DNA from: Pelecanus crispus
Taxonomy: Eukaryota; Chordata; Aves; Pelecaniformes; Pelecanidae
Assembly (NCBI RefSeq): GCF_030463565.1
Contig: NC_134661.1
Span: 8,456,542-8,520,541, forward strand
Direction of reading: 5' to 3'
Length of the DNA stretch: 64,000 nucleotides
Program-made: the position numbers and the translations under genes
The notes under the pieces: model-generated
The model's input: the letters and a program-made list of their open reading frames with translations, nothing else
The model's database searches: none
Told to the model about the DNA's origin: nothing
Shown here: piece after piece, positions 58,401-64,000 of the stretch
How the letters are laid out: each line of letters opens with the position of its first letter
Numbering within the stretch: the stretch's first letter is position 1

Positions 58401-58800
58401 GAGGAGAGGCTGCAGATACTCTTAAGGGCTTGACTTTTGCTTGCTGTAACGAGCTAGGTCGTCTGCTAGGGTGGCCCTGTCTTCACTTCCCTGACCTAAC
58501 CCGTTTCCTGTCTTCCCTGCGTAGGGGATCGGCTGCTACATGTTCCGCATTGACGACTCCGAAGTGGTGGATGCCACCATGCACGGGAACGCGGCCCGCT
58601 TCATCAATCACTCCTGTGAGCCCAACTGCTACTCCCGGGTCATCAACATCGATGGCCAGAAACACATTGTCATCTTCGCCATGCGCAAAATCTACCGAGG
58701 GGAAGAGCTCACGTACGACTACAAGTTCCCCATTGAAGACGCCAGCAACAAACTGCCCTGTAACTGCGGCGCCAAGAAGTGCAGGAAGTTTTTAAACTAG
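12146..58800 (+). CDS. KMT2A: KMT2A (MLL/MLL1), histone H3K4 methyltransferase, complete 36-exon coding region
   Basis: Nuclear Trithorax-family enzyme that methylates H3K4 with WDR5, RBBP5, ASH2L and DPY30 and maintains HOX expression. Exons: 12146-12493, 25659-25728, 27027-29695, 31060-31237, 31633-31867, 33185-33249, 34007-34378, 35000-35073, 35686-35814, 36687-36800, 37994-38140, 38423-38518, 39344-39464, 40254-40367, 40718-40902, 41481-41654, 42471-42581, 42829-42902, 43499-43692, 44085-44191, 44335-44472, 45680-45838, 46127-46244, 46329-46407, 46663-46823, 47624-47809, 48456-52767, 54149-54229, 54762-54826, 55220-55390, 56038-56112, 56421-56595, 56992-57099, 57524-57607, 58001-58130, 58525-58800. 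They total 11,895 nt, one open frame of 3,964 residues (human about 3,969 as I recall). All donors are GT except exon 32 (GC). I chose the start MAHSGRWRF by similarity to human and its strong context (A at -3, G at +4). An in-frame ATG at 12020 would add 42 residues. Confidence 0.97.
13465..13497 (+). repeat. Poly-T tract, 33 bases
   Basis: This uninterrupted T run in KMT2A intron 1 lies just after another long T run at about 13248-13270. It is a simple homopolymer with no element ends visible around it. Confidence 0.9.
17179..17716 (+). mobile_element. Avian ERVL-like LTR, plus strand, 3' end missing
   Basis: It begins TGTGCTGGTTTTGGCTGGGA and contains the typical interior of this LTR family: GAGTTAATTTTCTTC, a TATAAAG box at about 17454, a late AATTAAACTGTC with an ATTAAA poly(A) signal near 17634, and TCTCAACCCACGAG. 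Similarity fades after a G8-9 run near 17712, so the expected terminal CA end is absent and no target duplication can be set. No internal retroviral genes are present. It is related to the minus-strand LTR at 1932-2488 but belongs to a different subfamily and is in the opposite orientation. Confidence 0.85.
19490..21003 (+). mobile_element. CR1 LINE fragment, 5'-truncated, with broken reverse transcriptase frame
   Basis: It encodes the second part of the CR1 ORF2 protein. Recognisable reverse transcriptase motifs are [23 protein letters not shown] and the catalytic FADD. A C-terminal region follows with [13 protein letters not shown] and [13 protein letters not shown]. The endonuclease part is missing. 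The frame breaks near an A7 run at about 19919-19925, with one frame open before it and another from 19930 to 20928. The 3' end has the CR1 hallmark, GGATGATCTTAAAGGTCTTT followed by ATTCTATG repeats ending near 21003. It lies in KMT2A intron 1 in the sense orientation. Confidence 0.95.
24637..24698 (+). repeat. 31-bp tandem duplication
   Basis: Two adjacent copies start with ATGTTACCTA(C/T)GTGGCTAC and continue to TTCATTA. They are offset by 31 bases and differ mainly by one C/T change, so this looks like a recent slippage duplication. Confidence 0.85.
25659..29695 (+). CDS. KMT2A: KMT2A exons 2 and 3: LEDGF-contact region and AT hooks
   Basis: Exon 2 (25659-25728) encodes [18 protein letters not shown], the segment that with menin contacts LEDGF/p75. 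Exon 3 (27027-29695) encodes residues 140-1029. It carries three AT hooks, KPRGRPRS (about 146-153), KRRGRPPT (about 193-200) and RRRGRPPS (about 277-284), which bind the minor groove of AT-rich DNA. Also present are the nuclear-localisation-rich basic stretches and the long Ser/Pro region with [20 protein letters not shown] and [19 protein letters not shown]. The intron between exons 2 and 3 (25729-27026) and the one after exon 3 (29696-31059) show only T-rich runs and no other genes. Confidence 0.95.
31060..33249 (+). CDS. KMT2A: KMT2A exons 4-6: CXXC zinc finger
   Basis: Exons 31060-31237, 31633-31867 and 33185-33249. Exon 5 carries the CXXC domain at about residues 1125-1182, [20 protein letters not shown], then [18 protein letters not shown] and, in exon 6, [11 protein letters not shown]. 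Its eight cysteines hold two zinc ions, and the KFGG loop contacts unmethylated CpG. All key cysteines and the KFGG motif are intact. Exon 4 carries the conserved [19 protein letters not shown] segment before it. Intron 5 (31868-33184) holds no other recognisable element. Confidence 0.96.
31452..31496. repeat. 45-bp perfect alternating purine-pyrimidine tract
   Basis: Purine and pyrimidine alternate without a break from 31452 to 31496 (GTGTGTGCACGTATGCATGT and onward). Sequences of this kind can adopt Z-DNA under negative supercoiling. It lies in KMT2A intron 4, about 137 bases upstream of the CXXC exon. Confidence 0.85.
34007..35814 (+). CDS. KMT2A: KMT2A exons 7-9: lysine-rich linker
   Basis: Exons 34007-34378, 35000-35073 and 35686-35814 encode residues 1189-1380, a Lys/Pro/Ser-rich linker between CXXC and PHD1. 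Recognisable conserved pieces are [34 protein letters not shown] and the end [11 protein letters not shown]. In human the introns from exon 8 to exon 14 form the breakpoint cluster region of leukaemia translocations. The equivalent interval here is 35000-40367. Confidence 0.94.
36687..40367 (+). CDS. KMT2A: KMT2A exons 10-14: PHD fingers 1-3
   Basis: Exons 36687-36800, 37994-38140, 38423-38518, 39344-39464 and 40254-40367. PHD1 starts [20 protein letters not shown] (about residue 1406). PHD2 follows with [29 protein letters not shown] and [13 protein letters not shown]3 has [39 protein letters not shown]3 binds H3K4me2/3 and the CYP33 RRM in mammals; the aromatic and acidic residues of that finger look intact. 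The acceptor of exon 12 is a TAGCAG tandem site. Intron 11 is short (282 bp). Confidence 0.96.
40718..42902 (+). CDS. KMT2A: KMT2A exons 15-18: bromodomain
   Basis: Exons 40718-40902, 41481-41654, 42471-42581 and 42829-42902 encode residues 1578-1759. They complete PHD3 ([10 protein letters not shown]) and then form the atypical KMT2A bromodomain: [31 protein letters not shown], a Pro/Glu-rich insert, [32 protein letters not shown] and [14 protein letters not shown]. In mammals this module packs against PHD3 and lacks acetyl-lysine binding. The N-to-C change in MDQGCYTSV compared with my memory of human is a minor substitution. Confidence 0.94.
43206..43273 (+). mobile_element. CR1 3'-end stub
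   Basis: This ~68-bp fragment reads GGTTAATGGTTGGACTGGAT, then GATCTTAAAGGTCTTTT and ATTCTATG-type repeats. It matches the last bases of the larger CR1 copy at 20934-21000. It is a severely 5'-truncated insertion in KMT2A intron 18, in sense orientation. Confidence 0.9.
43499..46244 (+). CDS. KMT2A: KMT2A exons 19-23: extended PHD finger (PHD4)
   Basis: Exons 43499-43692, 44085-44191, 44335-44472, 45680-45838 and 46127-46244. A Pro-rich linker ([20 protein letters not shown]) leads to the extended PHD with [53 protein letters not shown] and [19 protein letters not shown]. All expected Cys and His ligands are visible. Exon 19 has a CAGCAG tandem acceptor. Exon 20 has an acceptor ending TAAG with a short pyrimidine tract, the weakest in the gene, but phase and homology support it. 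Confidence 0.94.
46329..47809 (+). CDS. KMT2A: KMT2A exons 24-26: FYRN region
   Basis: Exons 46329-46407, 46663-46823 and 47624-47809 encode about residues 1998-2140. FYRN is seen as [40 protein letters not shown] and [13 protein letters not shown]. After taspase-1 cleavage FYRN pairs with FYRC to hold the N- and C-terminal halves together. Exon 26 is a Ser/Pro-rich linker and is the least similar to human. Introns 25 and 26 (46824-47623 and 47810-48455) contain only A- and T-rich runs. Confidence 0.93.
48456..52767 (+). CDS. KMT2A: KMT2A exon 27 (4.3 kb): taspase-1 sites and activation domain
   Basis: One long exon encodes residues 2140-3577. Taspase-1 site 1 is GQVDGADD with cleavage after Asp2641 (49958-49960). 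Site 2 is QLDGVDDG after Asp2693 (50114-50116). The 52-residue spacing equals the human spacing (2666 and 2718). The CBP/p300 KIX-binding activation motif [13 protein letters not shown] starts at residue 2822 (50501). Other conserved blocks are [20 protein letters not shown] and [20 protein letters not shown]. The first ~400 residues and the Ser/Thr-rich end are the most divergent parts. The size agrees with the giant exon of the human gene. Confidence 0.97.
52768..54148 (+). other. KMT2A: KMT2A intron 27
   Basis: This 1.4-kb intron joins codon GG|G with phase preserved. I see no transposon, RNA gene or extra exon in it. Confidence 0.8.
54149..57099 (+). CDS. KMT2A: KMT2A exons 28-33: FYRC region and Win motif
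   Basis: Exons 54149-54229, 54762-54826, 55220-55390, 56038-56112, 56421-56595 and 56992-57099. Small, poorly conserved exons 28-29 lead to [13 protein letters not shown] and [24 protein letters not shown] follows with [33 protein letters not shown] and [20 protein letters not shown]. The Win motif GSARAEVH, with Arg3760 as the residue that enters the WDR5 channel, is at residues 3757-3764. Exon 32 ends CTGAG and the intron begins GCAAGT, a GC-AG intron; the join AG|G AAA restores the expected [10 protein letters not shown]. Confidence 0.94.
57524..58800 (+). CDS. KMT2A: KMT2A exons 34-36: SET and post-SET catalytic domain
   Basis: Exons 57524-57607, 58001-58130 and 58525-58800 encode the methyltransferase. 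The SET domain spans about residues 3824-3940. The cofactor and substrate motifs are [33 protein letters not shown] (Asn3901, His3902, Cys3904) and [13 protein letters not shown] with the active-site Tyr. The post-[16 protein letters not shown] ends at the TAG (58798-58800) and supplies the zinc-binding cysteines. All expected catalytic residues are intact. One difference from my memory of human is [10 protein letters not shown] where human has Gln for Leu. Confidence 0.97.
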
Positions 58801-61800
58801 AACTTCCGTCAGCTGCAAGCGAGCCCTGAAGGGGCCTGGGGCGAACCAGAGCTTCAAGTGAGTCCCTCCCCGGCCGTTCCGATGGGACGGGGAGGCCAGA
58901 GGCAGGAATGAAGATCGGCTGGGCTCAGGGACCTGACTGGCGGCTGCGTTTCTCTGTCAGAGTCCACATCTTCATGTCTCGCATGCGCACACTTACCCTT
59001 GTGAAAGACACGGGCGACTGGAGAAGATCCTCAGCGTGATTATGTTTTTGCTATTCTCATTTCCCCCCGCCCCCGGTATTTGTTTCTCAGCGTGGGGCTA
59101 ATGAGCGGGAGAGAGGAGGGGAGGTCGGCGCTGGCCCAAGCGTGGGGGAGCGATGGCGGGTCCTGTGCCTCTCTGTCCCTCGGCTCGGAGTGCTGAACGT
59201 GGAGTTCTCCGCCTCGTTCGAGGGCTGTGTCAGAAGTTCGGTAGCACAGTGTTTGAGGGAGCTTTCCTCCTAGGGAGAGAGACTGCACCCCACCAACCAG
59301 CTGCCCCGAGGACTGCGCGCGTGTCTCTGGTTCCTTGTGCTATGCGTCTGCAAAACACTATTTGCGAGTCAGCCGGCGTACTGCGTGGTGCAGGGGCCTG
59401 GTGCGTGGTGCGGGTCTGGCTTGGCTGATTTCATCTAGGGAGGCCGAACCGGGGAGAGCGGAACGGAGCAGCCCGCAGCTGGACTGGAAAGGGTTTGGCT
59501 AGCGCTTCGCTCCGAAATCCCTGCCTGAGCGCAGGGGAATTCCTGGCGTCCTTCGGCAGAGAGAGGGCTTGTGCCAGCACTTACGGCGCCGTAGATCTTT
59601 GCGAGCGAAGGCTTCCTTTCAGCAGCGCCCTCCCTCTCTGGCTTTGTAGGAGGGAAGCGGTCCTTTCCCCGGTCCTGTCTCCAGCAGCTGGCTTCCTCCT
59701 CTACCCAGCTGGCGGTCCCTGCCACCGCGGAGCTGGTCAGAGGGCCAGGCGACTCTAGGGAGAGATGGGGAGTGAGAGCCGGCTCCGGGGTTAGCCACGT
59801 ACCGCTGTAGAGTGGAGCTAGGAAGGACCCGTGCGGAGGAGGCTCCCACGGGATCCGCTCCGCTCGGCCGCACTACGGCGTCCGAGGGCCAGGCGGGAAG
59901 ACAAAGGAGCGATCCCGTAGGCAGGTGCCTGTCATGGTCCCTCTTCCGGGTCTAGTCACGTCGTCTTCCCTGGAAGGCACGGGAAGAGGCGTCGAAACGG
60001 AGCGTAAGTTCCCTGCCAAGGCAAGGCCAAACACTAACCAGCCTCGTCTGCGCCACGCAGTGTCCAGAAGCGCATAGGAGATAAACGAGCGATCGGCACG
60101 GTTGCAATTGCTGTAGCTGAGGAACCGAGCTTGGTTTAAGCGAATCAAAAGACACTATCGTCCTGGTTTGGGTAGCGTAAATCCTCCTCCTTGGGTCTGC
60201 TCCGTGCCTCCAAAACCAAAACACAGAGAAAGAAGTAAAAAGCCCCAAGCCTAACAAATGACAACATTGGATTTTACTCTGTTCTGTTTACAGTTTAGTA
60301 TTTAAGGTTTTATAAATGTAAATATATTTTGTATATTTTTCTATCAGAAGCACTTCATAGGGGAAAGCACTTATGACGAGGCTTTTTAAACAGTGGTATT
60401 ATCCTAATTTAAGAGAATCTCTTTATAATGATTTTTTTATTTTCATAGGACGGTTATAGGAAATACCTGGCTGGACACAGTCTGATCCTTTCTCCAGAGA
60501 AGGGGGGGGTATACTTTATTTTTATTTTTCACTCTTGTTCTGCCTTTTTGACTTCAGTAACTGTTTCCAGGAGGTTTGGCTGGACCTTAAACTTTTATTT
60601 ACCTGTCGAGATGGGAGCGGGAGGGAGAATTGCCCAGCTTAGGAGGAATTTGACTCTCTGGGGGAAATGACCGTCCGTGCCCCCAGGCAGGAGGCGTGAT
60701 TCTGCCTTGCCCCGCGCTGGCATCCTCTGCGTATTTAAAAAGGAAAAACGAGGAAAAAAACAAGAGAGACCTGACCCTCGATACCTCTTTTGCTGGGGAG
60801 GCTGGCCCGGGGCACGCGCCTCGTCCCGCAGTCTCTCTCTCTCGAAGGCAGATGAGTTTTCCCGTGGAGAAGGGAACGCAGGGAGCGCCCTCGCTTTTCC
60901 AAGCTGTCCCTGTGGGTAGGTCGGCAGCCGTTCCAGGAGCCGGCGGGGCTGCTCCGAAACAGCGTCGGCAGTCGGTGGGGAAGGGACGGGGAGCGCCTGC
61001 TGGCTCCCCGGTGCTTGCAGCGGGGCACCCCGAATCCGTGCCCTTCGGGGCCCCGAGACCTCTTCCTCTGGTCTGAGAACGAAATTCGGCGCTCGGAGGG
61101 TCGGGAACTGCCGGTTTCCTTTCGTTATTGCACTGTGTGGTGATTATTTGGTGATAACTGTTGAAAGAAAAGTCAAATTGACGCTGCATTTGTTACTGAG
61201 ATGATTTGATGCACTGACAGTTTGGGAACGCACATACCTTGAGGAGGCCGAAGCGCGCGTGCCGGGGGATCTCGGCCCCACGTCCCCGGGCACGGCTGCT
61301 CTCAGTCCTTTTCCTTTCCTGTTTCTGACGGCAGTGCTGGGGGACGGCCCTCGCCTTGGCGAAGCCCGTGAATTTTTCCGAGTAGCTCAGCTCCGCCGCC
61401 TTTTCTCTCGCCCGCGCTGCCGCCGCGTCCCGGTGACGGAGGAGGAGCGTCTTCCCTGGCAAGTGGATCCGTTCCTTCTGCCTGGCTTGTGGGAGGAGGC
61501 TCCGGCTGCTGGGAAGCGCTGCCCAAAGCGGGGAGGAGGGGGGGGACGGGACACGGCGTGCGGCGGGAGCCCCCCAAAAACCGAGCGCCAGGCATCTCTC
61601 CTCCCGCGAGGCCCGGCCGAGCCCGCGGGTCCGGCTGGCTGTCCGCTTTGCTGCTATACCCGTCGCGGCTGCCTGGGCGGGAGCCGCTGTGGCCAGTGAA
61701 ACTGTCTGTACCCCCGGGAAGCTGCGCTGCGCCTCGCGGCGAGCCCGGGCCCTTCGGCACGAGGGAGAAGCCGTGGCAGCGAGCGCCTGGGCTCGCCGGC

Positions 61801-62825
61801 GCCCACCTGCCCCTCGACCCCATCCTGCCCAGGCTGGCGGTGAGCGCAGCGCAGCTTCCCCGTGTATGAATGTATATTTTATAAGGACTGACACCGATCA
61901 CGGTATCTGAAAATACTAAAAAAAGAAAAAAATTTAAAAAAAAAAAAAAGGAACCTTAGGGCGTTTATTTTTCTTTGTACAAACCTACGTGTTTTTGTTT
62001 TTTTTTTTTTAAAAGGAAAAGCGGGTCATTGCAAAGGGCTGGGTATCTTTTCTTTCTGGTTTTCTTTCATTTCAAAGCAATACCAGGTTCTTCAGCGAGA
62101 CGGTCTTTGTGCAGAATCATGCCATTCAAACCCATACTACTGGTCCACTCTCAACACTCGCAAGTTTTTTTTATAACTATAAATACGATATATATAGGAA
62201 CTAATATAGTAATGCACCGTGTAATGAAGCCTAGTTCAGTATCGGTCCATGGCTTTTAATTCTCTTAACACTATAGGTAAGGATTGTGTTACAGTTGCTA
62301 ACGGCGGCCGGGAAAGCCGCACCGCGCGTTCCCCACCGGCTGGCGGCTGCTGGGGCGAGGGCTGCCGGGGCCCGCCGGGGAGCCGGGAGCGGGCAGCTCG
62401 GCCTTTCCCGGCCCTTCTTGTTACCGGTCAGTACTTGTACAACTTGGTTTCTTCCTTTTCTTCCTCTCGTTTTGGTTATGAATGTTTGGGGTACCACCTG
62501 CATATAGGGGGAAAAAAAAAAAAAAATGTGCTCTGTGCTTTCCTGGTATCTTTTTAACGAGGTACAGTAGCTTTGTCTATCAACCGAGAACTATACTTGT
62601 GGTGTTTCTTTTATTGAACTTAACAGTCTCTTTAGTAAATACAGGTAGGTGAATAATTGTTTCAAAAAAAAAAAAAAAAAAGAAAAAGAAAAAAAAAAAA
62701 AGCTCTGCAAAGGCAAGGTTATGTTCTAGAAATACATTTCTTGGCAACTTATCATGTATAACAAATCTCTTCTTTTTTTTTTTTTTTTTTTCTTGTGTTC
62801 TTCCAAGCTTCCGGTTGGTTTTGGG

Positions 62826-62856
<31 letters not shown>

Positions 62857-62969
62857 AAGAGGAAACGTGTCTAAAGTACATCAGTGTTAATTCCCTGTCA
62901 CAGGGAAGAAGGAAATACTTTAATAGTTAAAAAAAAATGCTGAAAGCTCTGCAAAAGACTGAATGTAAA

Positions 62970-62975
62970 AATAAA
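62970..62975 (+). promoter_or_regulatory. KMT2A: KMT2A poly(A) signal AATAAA (proximal of two)
   Basis: This canonical hexamer lies in an A-rich stretch 105 bases before a second AATAAA. It may be a minor site or simply a product of the A-rich sequence. Confidence 0.5.
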
Positions 62976-63074
62976 AAAGTGTACATAGTTGTAAAAAAAC
63001 AAAAAAAAAACAAAGGAGTTTTTAAACATGTTTATTTTCTATGCACTTTTTTTTATTTAAGTGATAGTTTAATT

Positions 63075-63080
63075 AATAAA
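63075..63080 (+). promoter_or_regulatory. KMT2A: KMT2A poly(A) signal AATAAA (distal)
   Basis: The hexamer sits in TTAATTAATAAACATGTC and is followed by TTTATTGCTGC and then a sharp change to GC-rich DNA. This is the likely end of KMT2A. Cleavage would fall at about 63095-63105. Confidence 0.75.
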
Positions 63081-63100
63081 CATGTCAAGTTTATTGCTGC

Positions 63101-63508
63101 AGAGGGCTGCTCTCCATTTCTTCTTGAGGGCTGAGAAGCCGCTTCCCCCGCCGTGTCACCAATTCTCCTCCCGGAAAGCCCCGGGGTGCCGGGAGCCCCG
63201 GGCCAGTGGACGCCCGAGGGCTGCGCGGGGCGTTCGGGGCCGCTTGGCCGCCCCCAGGCCGCAGTGGGGTTTCGGCGGAGAGGCGCTCGGCTTGCCGCGG
63301 CCGCTGTGCCGCGGGTCACCTTGGGAAGCCCCGGGTCTTCCAGCTGGGCTGCTGCCTCCGGGAACGGGCCGGGCGGCAGGGCCTCGTCCCGGGGCTGGGA
63401 TAGGATGGGGAAGGGTGAAGCGGTGCCGGCAGTGTGAACATTAACCTGCTGGAGGCCACCGCCTGCGCCCTGCGGCCTGGCCGCGGGGGTCTCGGCACAG
63501 AGGGCACC
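63101..63508 (+). promoter_or_regulatory. TTC36: KMT2A-TTC36 intergenic gap and TTC36 promoter/5' UTR
   Basis: About 400 GC- and CpG-rich bases separate the KMT2A 3' end from the TTC36 start codon. No TATA box is evident. The promoter of TTC36 must lie here or inside the KMT2A 3' UTR. Confidence 0.65.
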
Positions 63509-64000
63509 ATGGCCACGGCGAACGACAGGGCTGTCCTGCAGACCATTTTTAACCCCAGCACCCCATTTGGGGATATCCCTGGGCTGGATGAGGAGGAGGA
63601 GGACAACACCCAGGAGGAAGGTGAGGCAACGCCGTGTGGGGTTCTCACGGGAATCTGGCAGCGGGGTCCCTGTGCTGCCGCGGGCGGGCAGGCAGAGGAG
63701 GGAGGCTTCGGCGGGCAGGGAGCAGCCCCGGGGCCGGGACGGGGGGTGCAGGGTGGGCGCTGGGGCTGCGTCCCGGCGCTGGCTGCTTCCCCGGCCAAGG
63801 GCTCCCCTTTGCGCCGCCGCAGGGGACGCCTTCGCACCGGAGCTGCTGGAGCAGGTCCGGGACCTGGAGCTGCAGGGTGTCTCTGCCGCCGAGTCAGGAG
63901 ACGTGAGCACGGCCCTGGAGAGGTTTGGCGAGGCCATCCGCCTGCTGCCCGAGCGCGCCTCGGGCTACAACAACAGGGCCCAGGCCCTGCGGCTGCGGGG
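63509..64000 (+). CDS. TTC36: TTC36, tetratricopeptide repeat protein 36 (5' part, cut by window end)
   Basis: TTC36 (HBP21) is a small TPR protein reported to bind HSP70 and, in mammalian liver, to stabilise HPD in tyrosine breakdown. Exon 1 (63509-63620) encodes [20 protein letters not shown] followed by an acidic run, like human AVLQAIFNPDTPFGDIVGLD in my memory. The donor is GAAG|GTGAGG. Exon 2 starts at 63823 after CCGCAG and encodes [40 protein letters not shown] and ALRLRG, the first TPR, then runs off the window. The ATG context is CACCATGG, a strong match to Kozak. The rest of the gene lies beyond position 64000. Confidence 0.95.
   Translation, partial: MATANDRAVLQTIFNPSTPFGDIPGLDEEEEDNTQEEGEATPCGVLTGIWQRGPCAAAGGQAEEGGFGGQGAAPGPGRGVQGGRWGCVPALAASPAKGSPLRRRRGRLRTGAAGAGPGPGAAGCLCRRVRRREHGPGEVWRGHPPAARARLGLQQQGPGPAAAG

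Larger units (their letters stand above)
58801..63100 (+). other. KMT2A: KMT2A 3' UTR (about 4.3 kb)
   Basis: The long 3' UTR follows the TAG. The AT-rich block at about 60290-60460 (TATTTAAGGTTTTATAAATG, TATATTTTTCTATC, AAGCACTTATGACGAGGC) closely resembles the human KMT2A 3' UTR as I remember it, so the transcript extends at least that far. The intervals 59100-60000 and 60660-61860 are GC- and CpG-rich. From 62510 to 63060 the UTR is dominated by A and T runs, including T11-12 directly followed by A20 or more near 62826-62858, which could form a hairpin. Confidence 0.8.

Noticed and set aside
60599-61894. Long open frames on both strands in the KMT2A 3' UTR (196, 233, 199, 146 codons)
   Set aside because: They overlap one another on opposite strands in GC-rich sequence and contain Arg/Ala/Pro/Gly-rich filler only.

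Overview
This window is vertebrate nuclear DNA, almost certainly from a bird. All genes are intron-containing with GT-AG splice sites. The interspersed repeats are a CR1 LINE ending in the CR1 8-bp tail and two avian ERVL-like LTRs, and no SINEs are evident. Gene order on the + strand is UBE4A (3' part), ATP5MG, KMT2A (complete coding region), TTC36 (5' part), which is the order on human 11q23.3. The segment is gene-dense and its promoters are GC-rich, as expected of an avian microchromosome.

Region by region. Positions 1-5642 hold the last nine coding exons of UBE4A, a U-box ubiquitin ligase; one intron contains a minus-strand solo LTR. A 39/43-bp minisatellite (6159-6768) separates UBE4A from the CpG-rich promoter of ATP5MG, a three-exon gene (7042-8775) for the mitochondrial ATP synthase g subunit. 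Its two introns carry two different GC-rich short tandem arrays and a 44-bp exact duplication. Positions 8846-11180 are gene-free. A CpG island at 11180-13200 contains a degenerate ~90-bp repeat ending just before the KMT2A start codon.

KMT2A runs from 12146 to 58800. I reconstructed 36 coding exons by hand, and all phases join into one open frame of 3964 residues, about five fewer than I recall for human. The expected modules are present in order: menin-binding motif, three AT hooks, CXXC, PHD1-3, bromodomain, extended PHD4, FYRN, two taspase-1 sites, KIX-binding activation motif, FYRC, Win motif, SET and post-SET. The 13-kb intron 1 holds an LTR and a frameshifted CR1 fragment. The 3' UTR is about 4.3 kb with two canonical poly(A) signals. 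TTC36 begins only 429 bp past the last one.

Functionally this is a conserved syntenic cluster, not an operon: ubiquitin ligation, mitochondrial ATP synthesis, chromatin H3K4 methylation and a TPR co-chaperone-like protein. I found no novel enzymatic or defence system. The most unusual items are non-coding: the ~90-bp repeat at the KMT2A 5' end, which stays open in frame with KMT2A; the ATTAAA-bearing minisatellite behind UBE4A; a GC-AG intron in KMT2A; and NAGNAG or tandem acceptors. Coordinates were read by eye, with no alignment or database search, so exon edges depend on splice consensus, phase continuity and remembered family sequence.
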